Source: Naegleria lovaniensis (lineage: Eukaryota; Heterolobosea; Eutetramitea; Acrasida; Naegleriidae). From it: 64,000 bases of DNA. The notes beneath the pieces are model-generated. The model saw only the letters and a program-made list of their open reading frames with translations. It was not told the DNA's origin and searched no databases. The DNA lies in contig NW_025407831.1 of the NCBI RefSeq assembly GCF_003324165.1, forward strand, positions 372,001 to 436,000. Direction: 5' to 3'. Numbering within the stretch: the stretch's first letter is position 1; every line of letters starts with the position of its first letter. Shown one piece after another: positions 21,918 to 35,200 of this stretch. Made by a program: the position numbers and the translations under genes.

Positions 21918-22409
21918 TTACAAGAAGGAGCGAGGTCTATTGTGGAAATATTCAATACCTCTTGCTACTTGCTTTCTTTCTTCCTCACCTTCTTTTTGTT
22001 TCATTTGCTGCTTCATTTGTTGCATTTTGATATTTTCCATCATGATAGACCTTTCAAATTCCTTGCGAGCGGCTTGGTTGGTCATTATTTTGTTATATCG
22101 GGCAGAGCTCGCTTTTTTACTTTCTAATGATGAATTTGTAGCAGGTCTTGGTCCCGATAATTGTGAACTACATTCCTCAAACGCTTCATTCCTTTTCCTT
22201 ATTTCAATATGATGATCAATCTCCAATTTCCGCTGTTGTTGAAGCAGTTTTTTCTCATCGACTGTACCAGCAAGCACTTTCCTTCTTTGCTCTTCAAGTT
22301 TTAAGTGTTTGAGCCTCTTTGCGTGCAACAAGGCTTGCTCTTTTATATATTCAATTTCAGATGATTCCGAATTTGTGATGCTCTTTCTCGACGAGCCGAG
22401 CCTACTCAT
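21918..22409 (-). CDS. small coiled-coil protein
   Basis: A clean 163-residue frame from ATG 22409 (MSRLGSSRKSITNSESSE). Most of it is predicted by eye to be charged helix with heptad-like spacing: YIKEQALLHAKRLKHLKLEE, RKLEIDHHIEIRKRNEAFEE and MMENIKMQQMKQQMKQ. It ends in a short conserved-looking FHNRPRSFL. No domain is recognised; such proteins often belong to cilia or the cytoskeleton, but nothing here proves it. Its stop faces that of the kinase across about 35 bp. Confidence 0.6.
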   Translation of the reverse strand: MSRLGSSRKSITNSESSEIEYIKEQALLHAKRLKHLKLEEQRRKVLAGTVDEKKLLQQQRKLEIDHHIEIRKRNEAFEECSSQLSGPRPATNSSLESKKASSARYNKIMTNQAARKEFERSIMMENIKMQQMKQQMKQKEGEEERKQVARGIEYFHNRPRSFL

Positions 22410-22817
22410 TTGTTGTTGGTGTGATGCCTATGGTACAGATAGGAGATGTTTTTTTAAGAGAGGTTTAGCATCATGCTAACAAGAGAAAATCTCTTCCCAA
22501 CAAGTACGGACATTCTGGTTCTCGGGAGATGAGTCTTTCGACCTTAGTTGAAGGAATAGCAGAAGAATGTGTTGACCTGTCATCACAGTTGGTTTAAGTA
22601 CTCTCATGTCAATGGACCTTTTCCTGAGATGACACGAGTCAAGATTTAATCTATAAACTTTAGAACATTCTTTCAACAGCGCTGTTGGGGTATCAGGAAA
22701 TAGGAAGAATGCCTGAAAACGAAAAACTAGGCTGTCAGAGGGAGTTTTGATCCTCTTCGGTTGGAAATTCCCGCCACAGGTCCCAACATCTCTCAAATAA
22801 AATTTGTAAATACATGA
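22410..22817. other. divergent intergenic region
   Basis: About 400 bp between two coiled-coil genes that run apart. One minus-strand frame of about 118 residues (22,832 to 22,476) fills most of it, but it lacks recognisable motifs and overlaps the start of the next gene, so I do not call it. Probable shared promoter. Confidence 0.35.
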
Positions 22818-23999
22818 ATGACCTCTCACCATCCAAGGACAACGTTAGGAGCTTATGCTGCTGCCTATGTTCATCATCATCACCCTCAAACCTCATCAGC
22901 AAATAATAATTCTTCAAATCCGAAAGCTATTGAACTAAATGACGGGAGGATTTTACAATTTAATCATCATGAAACGGAAGAGGAAATACATCTCCGATTG
23001 AAAGAGGAAAAGAGAAAAATAGAAGAGGAACGACTTAGAAAATTGAGGATAGAAACAGCAAAGCGAAGGAAAAAACAAGAACAAATGGATGCTCAACTTA
23101 AAGAAAAAAAAGATTTGGAGATTGAAAAAGCTTTACAGGAAAGAAAGGAAAGAATTAAATCAGCAATCAAGCTGAAAAACCTACCAATTTCTAAAATTAC
23201 CACGACAACAAATCAACAACGACCATATAGTGAGGAGGGAACAAAACTACCAGTCTTACATAAAAACGAGAAAAGAGAAACAGCAATACTTCCAGCAGAC
23301 ATCACAAAAAAACAAATACGGCATTTAAATGTGTTGGAATCGTTGGATTTGCAAGGTATAACATCAAGCACGGACATGTTTTTACTGGCAGAGAAGATGG
23401 CCAATAGGGAAAGTATTAGAGCTTCAGAAGCATATGGAGCTCTGAAAGGAATAGAACGTCGTTCATCAACAGACGAATGTGAATCATCAATCCTGTCACA
23501 ACAAGAAAATCTAAATATTTTAAAAGTTGTATCACCCTCAAACAAAATGAAGAGAGTAAGAATTCAAGTAGTTGAGGAAAAGCAAGCAAAAAACGAAACT
23601 GAAAAGGAGATCAAGCTGGGTCATCTCCCAAATATTTCTCAAAAACGGGAATCCCCTTCTCAACAAGATGAAATAGAGCGAAAGCAAGCCTCCAATTCTC
23701 CACCAAAAGAAAAGACGGTAGTTAAGGACACTAAGAAGAAGAAAACTGCAACTTCGGTACCGTCAACAGGTGTTTCAATAGATATTGAGAAGATAGAAAA
23801 GGACATTGTGTTAATCGATAAGGCTTTGCTTGAAAAATATCAAAATTTACGACAAATTGATTCGTCAATGCTGCAACGAACCGGTTCCAACAACTCGTCT
23901 TACTTGTCTTCAACAAGCTCCAACACAACGTCCAAAAAGCCAAAAGCTGCTCCAAAGCGAGCCAAGCCAATTTTTGCGAATCGTGTAAGAAAATTTTGA
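22818..23999 (+). CDS. coiled-coil protein of 393 residues
   Basis: A single-exon frame. A His/Asn-rich N-terminus (MTSHHPRTTLGAYAAAY) leads into a strongly charged helix of about 90 residues (EEEIHLRLKEEKRKIEEERL and following), most likely a coiled coil. The middle has one ordered helix (IRHLNVLESLDLQGITSSTD). The C-terminal half is Lys/Ser-rich, ends in KRAKPIFANRVRKF, and looks disordered apart from IDIEKIEKDIVLIDKALLEK. No family is recognised. It is divergent from the small coiled-coil gene at 21.9-22.4 kb and could share its promoter. An alternative ATG at 22814 is in another frame. Confidence 0.6.
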   Translation: MTSHHPRTTLGAYAAAYVHHHHPQTSSANNNSSNPKAIELNDGRILQFNHHETEEEIHLRLKEEKRKIEEERLRKLRIETAKRRKKQEQMDAQLKEKKDLEIEKALQERKERIKSAIKLKNLPISKITTTTNQQRPYSEEGTKLPVLHKNEKRETAILPADITKKQIRHLNVLESLDLQGITSSTDMFLLAEKMANRESIRASEAYGALKGIERRSSTDECESSILSQQENLNILKVVSPSNKMKRVRIQVVEEKQAKNETEKEIKLGHLPNISQKRESPSQQDEIERKQASNSPPKEKTVVKDTKKKKTATSVPSTGVSIDIEKIEKDIVLIDKALLEKYQNLRQIDSSMLQRTGSNNSSYLSSTSSNTTSKKPKAAPKRAKPIFANRVRKF

Positions 24000-24081
24000 T
24001 AAATAATTTATGAGCTAGATTTGCACTAGTTTAACAAGAATCTCTCTTGTTAAGAAAGTAGAAAATATTATGAAAAGTGGC

Positions 24082-25020
24082 TTAGTGTTCAGAAGTATCG
24101 ATTTCTTCCTTGTCTTCTGCTTGATCACTAACTTGTTCAGCACCATTTTCCTCTTCGTCATCAAAAATTCCACCTTCTGTTGGTTCGGCAGCATCTGTTT
24201 CCTCCTTATTTTCTTCTTCAGTAATTTTTGACTCTGCTTTTGCCTTACGAGGACTAAATACATTCACAATGCCTCCAATTAATTGCTTCACACCGTGTAC
24301 GGTTTTTCCAACCAACCCAATTCCTAGTTGATCAGGTGTGTATCCTCTCTTCAAGTTACGTTCAATGTAAGTGTCTCTTTCTTTTACAATTCTCATGATA
24401 ATGTCGCTTGTTGAGATACCTTCAGTTCTCTTGATTGTGAGGAATCTGTGCATCTTTTTCAAACCTTCATACACGTCATTTCCGTTCTCATCAACACTAA
24501 GGTCTTCTCCGTGTGAAACGAAATCAATGTTGTGTTCTAAAACAAATTCGGGAGTGACAACCCAAGGAGCAGCTTGAACGACTTCATCAACATATCTACA
24601 ATGAGATACTCCTTCATATCTTTCATTCTCTGTCAGCACAGTCTTTCCTTTAATTCTCCATGTGTCTTCATCAGAACAAACGCCAACAATCAGTTGAGTA
24701 TCAGGGAAGAGATTTTTTGCTTGTTGAAGCGATCTCATGTGGCCAAAATGGAACAAGTCATAAATTCCATCGGCATAAACTCTCACAGGTCTATCCAAAG
24801 GAACCCGACACAAGTTTCCTTGCAACATTCTAAATTCATATCTGCCATCGCTTTCGGTAATGATATCCCCTTCCTTGAATTTAGAAAAATCAACCTCTAG
24901 CACAGTTTGCTTGACCTTCTTGTTATTTGGTTCCATGTTGGTATCATTACCATTTTGATGATTCATTTGATCATCACTTTCGTTGTGGGCAACGCCGCTC
25001 TCATCAAACGTTCGCTTCAT
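24082..25020 (-). CDS. PCYT1: choline-phosphate cytidylyltransferase
   Basis: This enzyme makes CDP-choline from CTP and phosphocholine, the rate-limiting step of the Kennedy pathway to phosphatidylcholine. The 312-residue protein has the nucleotidyltransferase signature: [20 protein letters not shown] with the HxGH motif at residues 91-94, then [27 protein letters not shown], the lysine-bearing FLTIKRTEG and the [11 protein letters not shown] motif. All are at family-typical spacing. Residues 1-75 are Asn/Asp-rich. After the catalytic domain comes [20 protein letters not shown], likely the amphipathic membrane-sensing helix, and an acidic tail. Single exon with a clear ATG at 25020. The related ethanolamine enzyme has two catalytic domains, which are absent here. 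Confidence 0.93.
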   Translation of the reverse strand: MKRTFDESGVAHNESDDQMNHQNGNDTNMEPNNKKVKQTVLEVDFSKFKEGDIITESDGRYEFRMLQGNLCRVPLDRPVRVYADGIYDLFHFGHMRSLQQAKNLFPDTQLIVGVCSDEDTWRIKGKTVLTENERYEGVSHCRYVDEVVQAAPWVVTPEFVLEHNIDFVSHGEDLSVDENGNDVYEGLKKMHRFLTIKRTEGISTSDIIMRIVKERDTYIERNLKRGYTPDQLGIGLVGKTVHGVKQLIGGIVNVFSPRKAKAESKITEEENKEETDAAEPTEGGIFDDEEENGAEQVSDQAEDKEEIDTSEH

Positions 25021-25147
25021 GATATTTTTTATGAAAAAGTTTTAACATGTGATGACGAAATTGGCGCAAAAAATTGGATAACGGTTCCTTAGTGAAGGTT
25101 CCAATCACGTCTGTCTGATCATGTTTTATCTCTTACATCGTGATTGT

Positions 25148-26982
<1,835 letters not shown>

Positions 26983-27203
26983 CTAATGAATATCTTTATG
27001 GAAACAGGACTTGGGTAATGGAGTGCGGAACCTCTTAAAATGCAGATTCTTTTGCGTACAATTGGTACATTACGTATTGTTGAGCGAGTTTATGAATTTG
27101 AAGTTTTGAATAACAGCTTGCAACTGTTGATAGGTGTCACAGCAAGATTTTCTTATTTCGCGCCCAACAATTACGACATAATAAATTTCTAAAATTTGAA
27201 TCA

Positions 27204-27830
27204 ATGACCATTGTAGCAATATTGGGAGTGGTGGCACTGTTTTTTTACTTGTATAAAGCATTCTTCACATCATGGAATAAAACATTTGACTATTCCGAAG
27301 ATGATAAAGAGTTTTGGGATCAACGTATAAGTGAGGCAATTTGTTATGGAGTAACTCCAAATCCAAGAGCACTTTCAACCATGAAACCATCATCCGAGAA
27401 GGTGTTCAAAGAGTTAGGATCTGCTTGGTCCGAAGACGATCGTATTAGATTTATAGAAAATAAGAAGCAAGTTCAACTCAAACAGAAAAAGCTGGATGGT
27501 TTGTATCAGACAACGAAACATAGGGAAAAGCAAAAGGATGGCCTTATTATTATTAATGCAAGATATGGAGTATTCAACCCAGAGTTTCGGGCGCTTCTCG
27601 ATGTTACAGTTCCTCTTCAGTGTTTTGTTAGTTCCAAATCATCAACTATTACTATTCAGAAGGAGGATTTGTCAATGTCTGATTTACCAGGTTTTGGAAA
27701 TCCATTAGAGGGTTTTAACAACATCCAGCATTTGAAAAAGGAGTTACAGGTAATATACAGAACAAATGGATCTCTGAAGATGAGCACCTTCGTTGAAAAT
27801 GATCATGGATTTGAGGTCCGTCTTCCTTGA
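27204..27830 (+). CDS. membrane-anchored protein with DNAJC11 C-terminal domain (DUF3395-like)
   Basis: A 208-residue protein with an N-terminal hydrophobic helix (IVAILGVVALFFYLYKAFF) and a C-terminal domain resembling the end of DNAJC11: GLIIINARYGVF, LLDVTVPLQCFVSS, a Leu-Pro-Gly-Phe block (DLPGFGNPLEGF), then LKKELQVIYRTNG and a final HGFEVRLP. In DNAJC11, which works with the mitochondrial MICOS complex, this domain follows a J domain and a beta-barrel-like part; both are missing here. The protein may be a separate small family member in the mitochondrial or another membrane. The domain match is by pattern and reasonably strong. Single exon; the ATG directly precedes the membrane helix. 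Confidence 0.7.
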   Translation: MTIVAILGVVALFFYLYKAFFTSWNKTFDYSEDDKEFWDQRISEAICYGVTPNPRALSTMKPSSEKVFKELGSAWSEDDRIRFIENKKQVQLKQKKLDGLYQTTKHREKQKDGLIIINARYGVFNPEFRALLDVTVPLQCFVSSKSSTITIQKEDLSMSDLPGFGNPLEGFNNIQHLKKELQVIYRTNGSLKMSTFVENDHGFEVRLP

Positions 27831-27956
27831 GGGAAGAGTGAGACATTTGTTTGAGGGACCCAACTAAATTGAAGAAATGTGAGTGACGTTGTCTATCGCT
27901 GTCGCCTGTCAACAAAATTCGGTCGAAAACATACCAACGAATCACCAAAGAAAAAA

Positions 27957-29462
27957 ATGTTTATCACCTCTGTAGCGTATGACTATTACAAGGGCTTTGT
28001 TACGGCCTTCATCGAAATTACAGACAACACCGATGCCAAGTTGTTCGGTAAACCACCAGTCCACAGAATTGTGCCAATGATAAACATCATTGCTCTGATT
28101 GAAAGTATACTGTCGGTCATTTTCTGGATCCTTGTAGCGATCCGTTCCTCAGTGTAGGTTTTCATTTTGTTGTATTTGTTCGTTGGACATGACCAATGAT
28201 CATCTTTTATCATGTAACACATCATCATGTTGTCCATTGTACTTTTTTCACACAATCACACCAATATCATTTATTGAAATAGTCCTTCAATGTCAATGTT
28301 TATTGTTTTCGTTCCTGTTGAGATTTTCTTCATTTTCATGCTTGGTTTGATGCTGACAATTTTCTCCATCTATGTAGTGATATCGTTCAAACATACAAGA
28401 AAAGTATTTTGGATTGTCGCATACTGTCTCATTTTCCCAGTGGTATTCATCAACTTGGTACTATTCTTTGGTATGCCAATTCTAGTTTCCATTCTATTCC
28501 CACTTCAAAACATTAAGGTACTTCAAGGGTATGTTGTTTCAAATGATCATGAGGTTTGTTGTTAACTCATGAAAACAATGATTTATTCTCGTGATGCATA
28601 TTGATGACATTGGCTCATCATGATGATTATTTTAATGACTGATGATCTTGTTGTGTGTGCACATTGCCCATCATCACATTGAAAATATATATTTATTCAA
28701 TGTCATGAACGCGTCAATTTTTCGTCATCAACAACACTTCATTGACATGCTCATGTACAATAACAACATTACTTGTTGACACCATTGATTCTCCTCATAT
28801 GCCCAATATTTGTAAATAGACAACGTTCATGGGATGTCACACTCTTCCTCGTTCTTTGGTTAGTCGGAGGTTTGTTGAAGGCCTTCGTTAGACCAAGTGA
28901 AGACGATAGCAATCCATATCAACATGACAACAAAAACGTCACCTTCACTGCAATTTATGTTTGCGTCCTCTTTTTGATTGCAGTTTTTATCTTCTTGATT
29001 TCTGCTCGATTGGATCAAAAAGTGCCATTCTCTGAATTGCCATTCCCTCCTGTATCATACTGGATTGTTTTCATTCCAATTTTCGTCATTTGGGCAATTG
29101 GTACCATTCTGTATTCCATCAAAGCATTCTTGGAATTGAAATTAGTTTACAAGAAGGGAGATGTTAACGGAGATGGTATTTTCAAATCTATTTATTATAT
29201 CGGAATGATTATTTTCTTGATTATGGCACTCATTACATCCATTTTGTTGTGTGTGAAGTTGTCACTCCCAACAGAGGATCAAGACAAATTCAGTCTCGGA
29301 TGGTGTTTCCTTCCTTTCATTTTGGGATTCTTTACCATTGCTTGTTGTTGCTCCATTCCATTCTTCCCTCAATTCCGTAAAGTCAAATCTGCTGCATTGA
29401 AGAATAATGTTTCAGGTGAAGTGGAAGAAGCAGCTGAAAAGGAAATGCAATGCTTCCTTTAA
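27957..29462 (+). CDS. multi-pass membrane protein, TMEM185-like
   Basis: Exons 27957-28153, 28283-28528 and 28820-29462 splice in phase to 361 residues. Donors are GTAGGT and GTATGT, and acceptors TAG. There are about nine hydrophobic segments, for example MINIIALIESILSVIFWILV, VPVEIFFIFMLGLMLTIFS, FIVFVPVEIF, TAIYVCVLFLIAVFIFLIS, YWIVFIPIFVIWAIGTILYS and FLPFILGFFTIACCCSIPFF. The alternation of LxLD-type loops with aromatic-rich helices (SARLDQKVPF then SYWIVFIPIFV) resembles TMEM185/TMEM60 proteins. No transport or catalytic motif is seen. The last 25 residues are polar and acidic, presumably cytosolic. The second intron (291 nt) contains repeated TCATGATG-like strings but no frame of interest. 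Confidence 0.65.
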
Positions 29463-29641
29463 ATTAGAGTTGAACTGAGATGTACATCTCAACGTGTAAT
29501 CTCAATATTTCCAATATCTTCACTTGTATTTTGTCTGAAACCTAAATAATAAAAGTTTTTTATCCTACTTCTTTGGATTTGACCGTTACATTTAAAATTT
29601 GAAAATTTGAATAATAAATAAAATTTAATAAAAGTGCCACC

Positions 29642-30631
29642 ATGAAAACATCGACAGCCCTTTCCGTTCATCATCAACTTCATAACAAACAAGTGGGTGA
29701 TTTCATAGATCTTCCCTCCGTGTCATATCCCATCTTGTTACGATCTTGTAATCAATGTAAATATACATTTGTTGAAAACATTTGTTTCATTGAACAAAAT
29801 CCCAAATCCAATTCCGAGTATGGAACACGGGCCTCTCATCACGGTGAGAAGATTACATGGATGGTCATGGGCACACAATGGGGACTCATCATTGGAGACT
29901 CGATTGAAACATCTTGTCAAGCTCTCGATTGCCACACAACCAGTTTTGTCAAGTTGGATGACACGACCATTATGAACATTCATCACTCTCTTCATAATTC
30001 CACACATAAACAAGTAGAAATTGAAGGTCAAGTGTTTGAAAAGAAGACGAACAAGCAATGTCACTATTTTGAAATCAATGGAACCAAATTCATGCAACAA
30101 AACAAACAAAAGAATTCAGAATATGCCAAGAAGGCAAAGAAAGGACACAAAATTACTTGGGTGATGGTTTCCAATGTTGCTGGTTTTAAAGGTCATAAAT
30201 CATGGGGTCTCATTGTGGATGAGGTCATTGAAAAGGATTGTTTGATTTTTCAAAGGAATACAAGTGAGACAACACCATCATCCACCAACCACAACCACAA
30301 TTCCATTCAGACACTTGATCATTCCTCTCATGAAGAACATGAGAATTATGGTCTTGAGGCTCCATCGACTCCAGTCAAGTCATCCAAAGTAGATTCTTCA
30401 TTGTTGAAGAGAAGTTTGTCGAATAGCTCTCCAAGTTTGTTTGCATCACCGTCGTCGTCGTTGTCATCATCTACAGAACAAGTACACTCCACACGACCCT
30501 CTGATTGTTGTTCGAAACTACAAGCTTCTCCCTTCTCTTCCTCTGATGCTTCACCCATTCCAGTACGCTCTCGTAAAACAAGAACTCCAATTAGAAAAAG
30601 AAGAAAGAATATCTCTTCTTTGAATCATTGA
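29642..30631 (+). CDS. orphan with an internally duplicated domain
   Basis: A 329-residue single-exon protein not recognised as any known family. Two copies of one unit are visible, roughly residues 10-92 and 114-200. Both begin HHxLHN, both have a Cys-bearing strand followed by a Phe/Ile segment (FVENICFIEQNPK and YFEINGTKFMQQNKQ), both share N-S-E-Y, both have a Gly/His-Lys-Ile-Thr-Trp core (GEKITWMVMG and GHKITWVMVS), and both end W-G-L-I-x-x-x-x-I-E. A Ser/Pro-rich tail of 130 residues ends in a basic cluster (RSRKTRTPIRKRRKN) that looks like a nuclear signal. The two-fold repeat with a conserved Trp suggests a small beta-rich binding domain. No function can be assigned. Confidence 0.7.
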   Translation: MKTSTALSVHHQLHNKQVGDFIDLPSVSYPILLRSCNQCKYTFVENICFIEQNPKSNSEYGTRASHHGEKITWMVMGTQWGLIIGDSIETSCQALDCHTTSFVKLDDTTIMNIHHSLHNSTHKQVEIEGQVFEKKTNKQCHYFEINGTKFMQQNKQKNSEYAKKAKKGHKITWVMVSNVAGFKGHKSWGLIVDEVIEKDCLIFQRNTSETTPSSTNHNHNSIQTLDHSSHEEHENYGLEAPSTPVKSSKVDSSLLKRSLSNSSPSLFASPSSSLSSSTEQVHSTRPSDCCSKLQASPFSSSDASPIPVRSRKTRTPIRKRRKNISSLNH

Positions 30632-30650
30632 GTCATGTCACATGACCTTT

Positions 30651-31944
30651 TTATGGTTGACAGATTTTAATTCTATTATTTTCGCAATCCACCATAAAGA
30701 ACCATTTCTTGTGCTTTTCAAAACACATTCCAGTGATGCAGTTAAACTGATCCGCAGTTTCTTCCTCTCCATACTGACCAAAAGTTTCCACAAATTCACC
30801 ACTTTTCACATTCCACACATGAATACAATGATTGGTTTCATCTCCAACATATAAATTTCCACTCTCTTCGTCCAACAACAAGGAGCTAAAGTAGTACGAG
30901 TTCAAAGGCTCACTATTTTCTTCGGAATCTTGGTCTTCTTTTGAGTTTTCATTGTTGTCATTTTCAAATGGTTGCTGTTGTTCTTCAGCTTCAGAATCTT
31001 GTTTCGAGTGTTCATTGTCACTCTCAAGTGATGGCTGTTCGAAATGTTCATTCAAATCGAATATTTTGTACAATTTCCATTCTGATCCTTCATTCTCTTC
31101 ATTTGAGGAGGTACGAGTAGTGAATACTTTAATTCTTCCTCCAGCCTCTCCAATTACCAGCATGTTATTCTCCTCACTTGTGCTCAACTCGTAGTCCTCA
31201 TATGGAATTCTACCCATGGTAATTGAAATTGGATTTTCCAAGCCTACTACTACTACTTGTTCCATTCCAACATCCTTAATCAATGAAGGTATGAATTCGA
31301 CTTGAAACGTATCAAGAGTTTTGACCACCGTTCCATCCAATGATTTGAGAATAATAATACGATTGCAAAAACCTCCATCACACACATACACGAGATTGTC
31401 CTCCATAGTATTACTATTACGATTTTGTTCCAAAAACAATCCCTTCACAGTTCCCATTAAATCCTTTCCATAGATGGGATCATGGGCATTCATGGCCCTC
31501 CTCCACCAACAATGACGAACCGAATACTTGGAAGTAGAGTCGTCTTGTGTTTCTTGATCCAGTTCTTCAATTTTGATTTTATAAACTCCTCCAGTCTCTC
31601 CCGTGTACAAGATGTGAATCTCTCGGATGGACCACTCGTCGTCTTTGTACCTTTGACTGATTCGGAATTCCAAGACGAATGGACATTCTCTTCAATGGCT
31701 AAATAAAAGGACGCCATTGATCACTCACCACGAGAGAGGATTTGAATTCCAAAGTATCCAAATCGAAAAAACACAATCGTAAATGTTCCGTATCGCTCAC
31801 AATAACTAGATTGAGAAGGTATGAAATTTTTACATCACATGGGAAATGAAGCAAGGAATTTGTGTCGTCATTGTCGTCATGTGTATTTTCTTCATCATCA
31901 TCATGATGAGCGCCGATAACATCCACGAGTTGAAAATTCTCCAT
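30651..31944 (-). CDS. NHL-repeat-like beta-propeller protein
   Basis: Starts ATG 31944 (MENFQLVDVIGAHHDDDEEN) with an acidic loop, then strand-rich repeats of NHL or six-bladed-propeller type: LNLVIVSDTEHLRLCFFDL, LVYVCDGGFCNRIIIL, NMLVIGEAGGRIKVF, NLYVGDETNHCIHVWNVKSG and the end WFFMVDCENNRIKICQP. The recurring pattern hydrophobic-D/G-x-x-N-x-R-I-x-V/I is the NHL signature. Between 31,700 and 31,670 the frame changes twice within about 40 nt. Two single-base gaps there would give a continuous WRPFYLAIEE-like blade, so I treat the gene as one. A Gln/Glu-rich insert lies in the middle. NHL propellers bind proteins or RNA; nothing more specific can be said. Confidence 0.7.
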
Positions 31945-32281
31945 TGTGCAAGTGAAAATGTGTGTCTATTGAATTGAGGGGTGTAGATGCTCTTCTTTTT
32001 ATTCACTTGTTGAATATTCAACATGTTTTTAAGGCATCGGACTTGAGGATCAAAATAAATGATGCATGAAGGGAAATGCACTCGCATCTGAAGAGTGTTT
32101 CATCACATCATGGGACTCATTGAGTTCGAACTCACATGATGCAGTGGCAAAATCAATCTCCTTTCTCCTGCGACGCCAACAGCTGTCAAAAAAATTCAAT
32201 AGCAGACATCTGCTGATCTCATCAACTCCCGTCATTGTGTGTGTATTAGTCACTCATTGATTTTGCTTTTGCTGATCCAAA

Positions 32282-35200
32282 ATGTCCCGTAAAGTCACGG
32301 AACAAGAAAAAGAAGCCATCAGAGAATGGATTGAAAAGGTTACTGGAGAAAAGTACTCAAAACCGAACGATCCCTACACTTCATTAAAAGATGGCGTTTT
32401 ATTATGTGGGTATGTTCAAAATTCTGAATGGATGATGAGAATGAATATTATTGATTGTGGATGAAATTTCACACTCTCTGAATGAAATTCTAAAATGATC
32501 ATTCTTTTAACAAATTTTTGGAATCTTCAAATTTTCATCATCATCATCATGAATAATAGTTTAATCTCAGCTCTCCGATGTACCAAAATGCCCACTTACA
32601 ACAAGGAAACCAAAGGTGTCATGTTCAAAGAAATGGAAAATATTGCCTATTTCATGCAACAAGTTCAAAAAGTGGGAATTAAACTCGATTGGACTCTAAA
32701 AGCTCTTCACAAGAATGCTGACATGAATGCAGTTCTGTTATCTATTATTGAACTATCGAATCATGTAAAAGCAAATAACACTGAAGGATATAAGGGACCA
32801 TTTTTGGATTTACCATCCGAAAGTTCTGCCACGACAACATCATCCACATTGACTACTACTACTGCCACGACAACATCAAATGTTGTATCGACTCCGACAA
32901 TTGTGAAAAAATCATCTGTGACAACTGCCACCACCTCATCCGATTCTTCATCGGAATCTCCAACAACATCGGGAGCCACTTCAAGAATTAGAAGATTCTT
33001 TGGAGGAGGAAACAAACAAGAAGATCCATCAACAACTACATCACCTTCTTCTCCTTCAGTTTCTTCCACAACCAAATCAACAACTTCACCCAGTGTGACA
33101 TCGGTGTTGAAAAAAGATGACAAAAATTTAACGAGCGGATCTTCACCTGCAATGACAACCTCTTCTCCAACAACACCTGTGAAAAGTAGCAATGTGAGCT
33201 CAAGCTCGAATTTACCAAAAACTTCATCATTGGCCAATAATTCTTCATCTTCTTCACTTTCGAAAATTTCATCTTCAAATTCATTGCACTCGTCGTCCTC
33301 TCCTTCCAGAAGATCTTCAGTTTCTCCAGAAGATGACTCGGATGAAGACGATGACATTATTGAAGAAGAAGTTTTGGTACAGATTGCAAAATTGAAAGAA
33401 AATATTGAAAATCCAACACCAGAGTATTTGAGATCTTTAAATCAAAAGTTAGAAGGAAAAACCTTGAAATGGTGTAACAAATTTGTGAATGAGAAGGGAT
33501 CATTCTATTTGGGAGAAATTATTTTACAAGCAAACAAACCATTTAAAGGAGCTAACGAAAAAAGTATTCAAGAACAAGCTTTGAATTGTTGTAGCACGTT
33601 GATCGATCTTGGAGCTCTTAATGGATTTATCAAATATCCATCGACTGTGAATGCTATTGCAAGACTGTTGAATAATAAGGAATCCATCAAAACAAGAATG
33701 ACAGCGTTAGAGGCACTTACGTTAATTTGTACTTCTAGTGAACTTGGATTTTGGGCAGTCTTGGAAGCATTGAACCAATACAAACTTGAATACAAGGAAA
33801 TTAAGAGATTTTCAGATCTCGTTGATGCACTGAAGAATGAAAAGGATGAAAAGCTCAAAGCATTTATTTTGGCACTTTTTAACTCATTAATCAATTCTCC
33901 TCAAGATACTTCCATCAGAATGTTGTTGAGAAATGAACTCAAAACTTTTGGATTGGATGATTTAATGACCAAACTTCAAAAAGATGCTGAAAATGATGTC
34001 ATTAAGGATCAAAATCTGAAACATCAAATAAGATCCTTTGAGGAAGAAATGATGTCTGGATTCATGGATGACGATGAAGAAGAGGAATCCAGTGATGATA
34101 ATTTGAATGTGAAATCTCTGACTGATCCTCTTCAAATTTCCAAATTATTGTTGATTCGATTAGGTGGTAGCAGTGTTGGTTTCACACATTATCGAAATAT
34201 TTTGAGACATTTATTGGATTATTCACAAACATTGCTCAAAGATTCATCAGAGAGTGCAAAGAATGAAAAAACTCTTTTGGACAGTTGGAAGAGTATTGAT
34301 AACATGCTGTATTCACTGACTCATGATTCCATGTTTTCTGCCAAACTGGATCCAATTCCAGATGTACTCAAATCTGAGAAGATGGCTAAAATTCTACTTC
34401 AAAAGAGTAAGAAAAAGTGTGATGATTTAACATTGGAATTGGAAACTCTTAAAAAGGGAGGTGTCACCTCTTCTTCCAAATTAGATCCAACTCTTAAATC
34501 TCCATTCGAAGAATTAGAAAGACAAAATAAGGAATTGTTAAAAGCCATTCAAGATCGAGATTTATTGATTGAAGAATTGAAGAGAAATGGTGGAATCGTT
34601 GGGAACAATGCATCTTCTGGTGCAATTGATTCATCTTCCTCGTCGATTCCTCCTCCTCCACCTGGAATGGGTGGATCAACGGGTGACATTCCACCTCCAC
34701 CACCTGGTATGGGTGTTCCTCCTCCTCCAGGTATGAGTGGTAGCGTCCCTCCTCCACCTGGTATGGGCGGTGGTGTTCCTCCTCCACCCATGGGTGTTGC
34801 TAACAAACCTCCCGAAGCAAAATTACCAGATTTACCCAAACGAGTTCCCAAGAAGAATGTGAAAAACTTTTATGGAGATGCCATCAAGAAACAAAAGTTG
34901 CAAGCACCATTTGGATTAAGGAAGGACTTGCTGAAAAGACTAAGGAAGTTGATTTGAACACAAATGAATTGGAAGAACTCTTCTCGAACGTTCCAAAAGA
35001 AAAGAAGGAAGAGAAAAAGGAACGTAAAAAGAAAGACTATGTCACTTTTATTGATCCACAAAAATCCAACAACTTGTCCATTATTTTGGGTTATTTACGT
35101 CTTGAATATTCTGAAATTAAGAATGCCATTTTGGAAATGGATGAAGAAGTACTCACTCAACAAAATATTGAATCACTCAAAGATAAGACTCCAACCGATG

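Noticed and set aside
22476-22832. 118-residue minus-strand frame
   Set aside because: No motifs, overlaps the start of the divergent coiled-coil gene and has composition unlike neighbours.
32761-33357. 198-residue acidic frame opposite the formin linker
   Set aside because: It is the antisense of a Ser/Thr-rich low-complexity stretch; codon bias explains the open frame.
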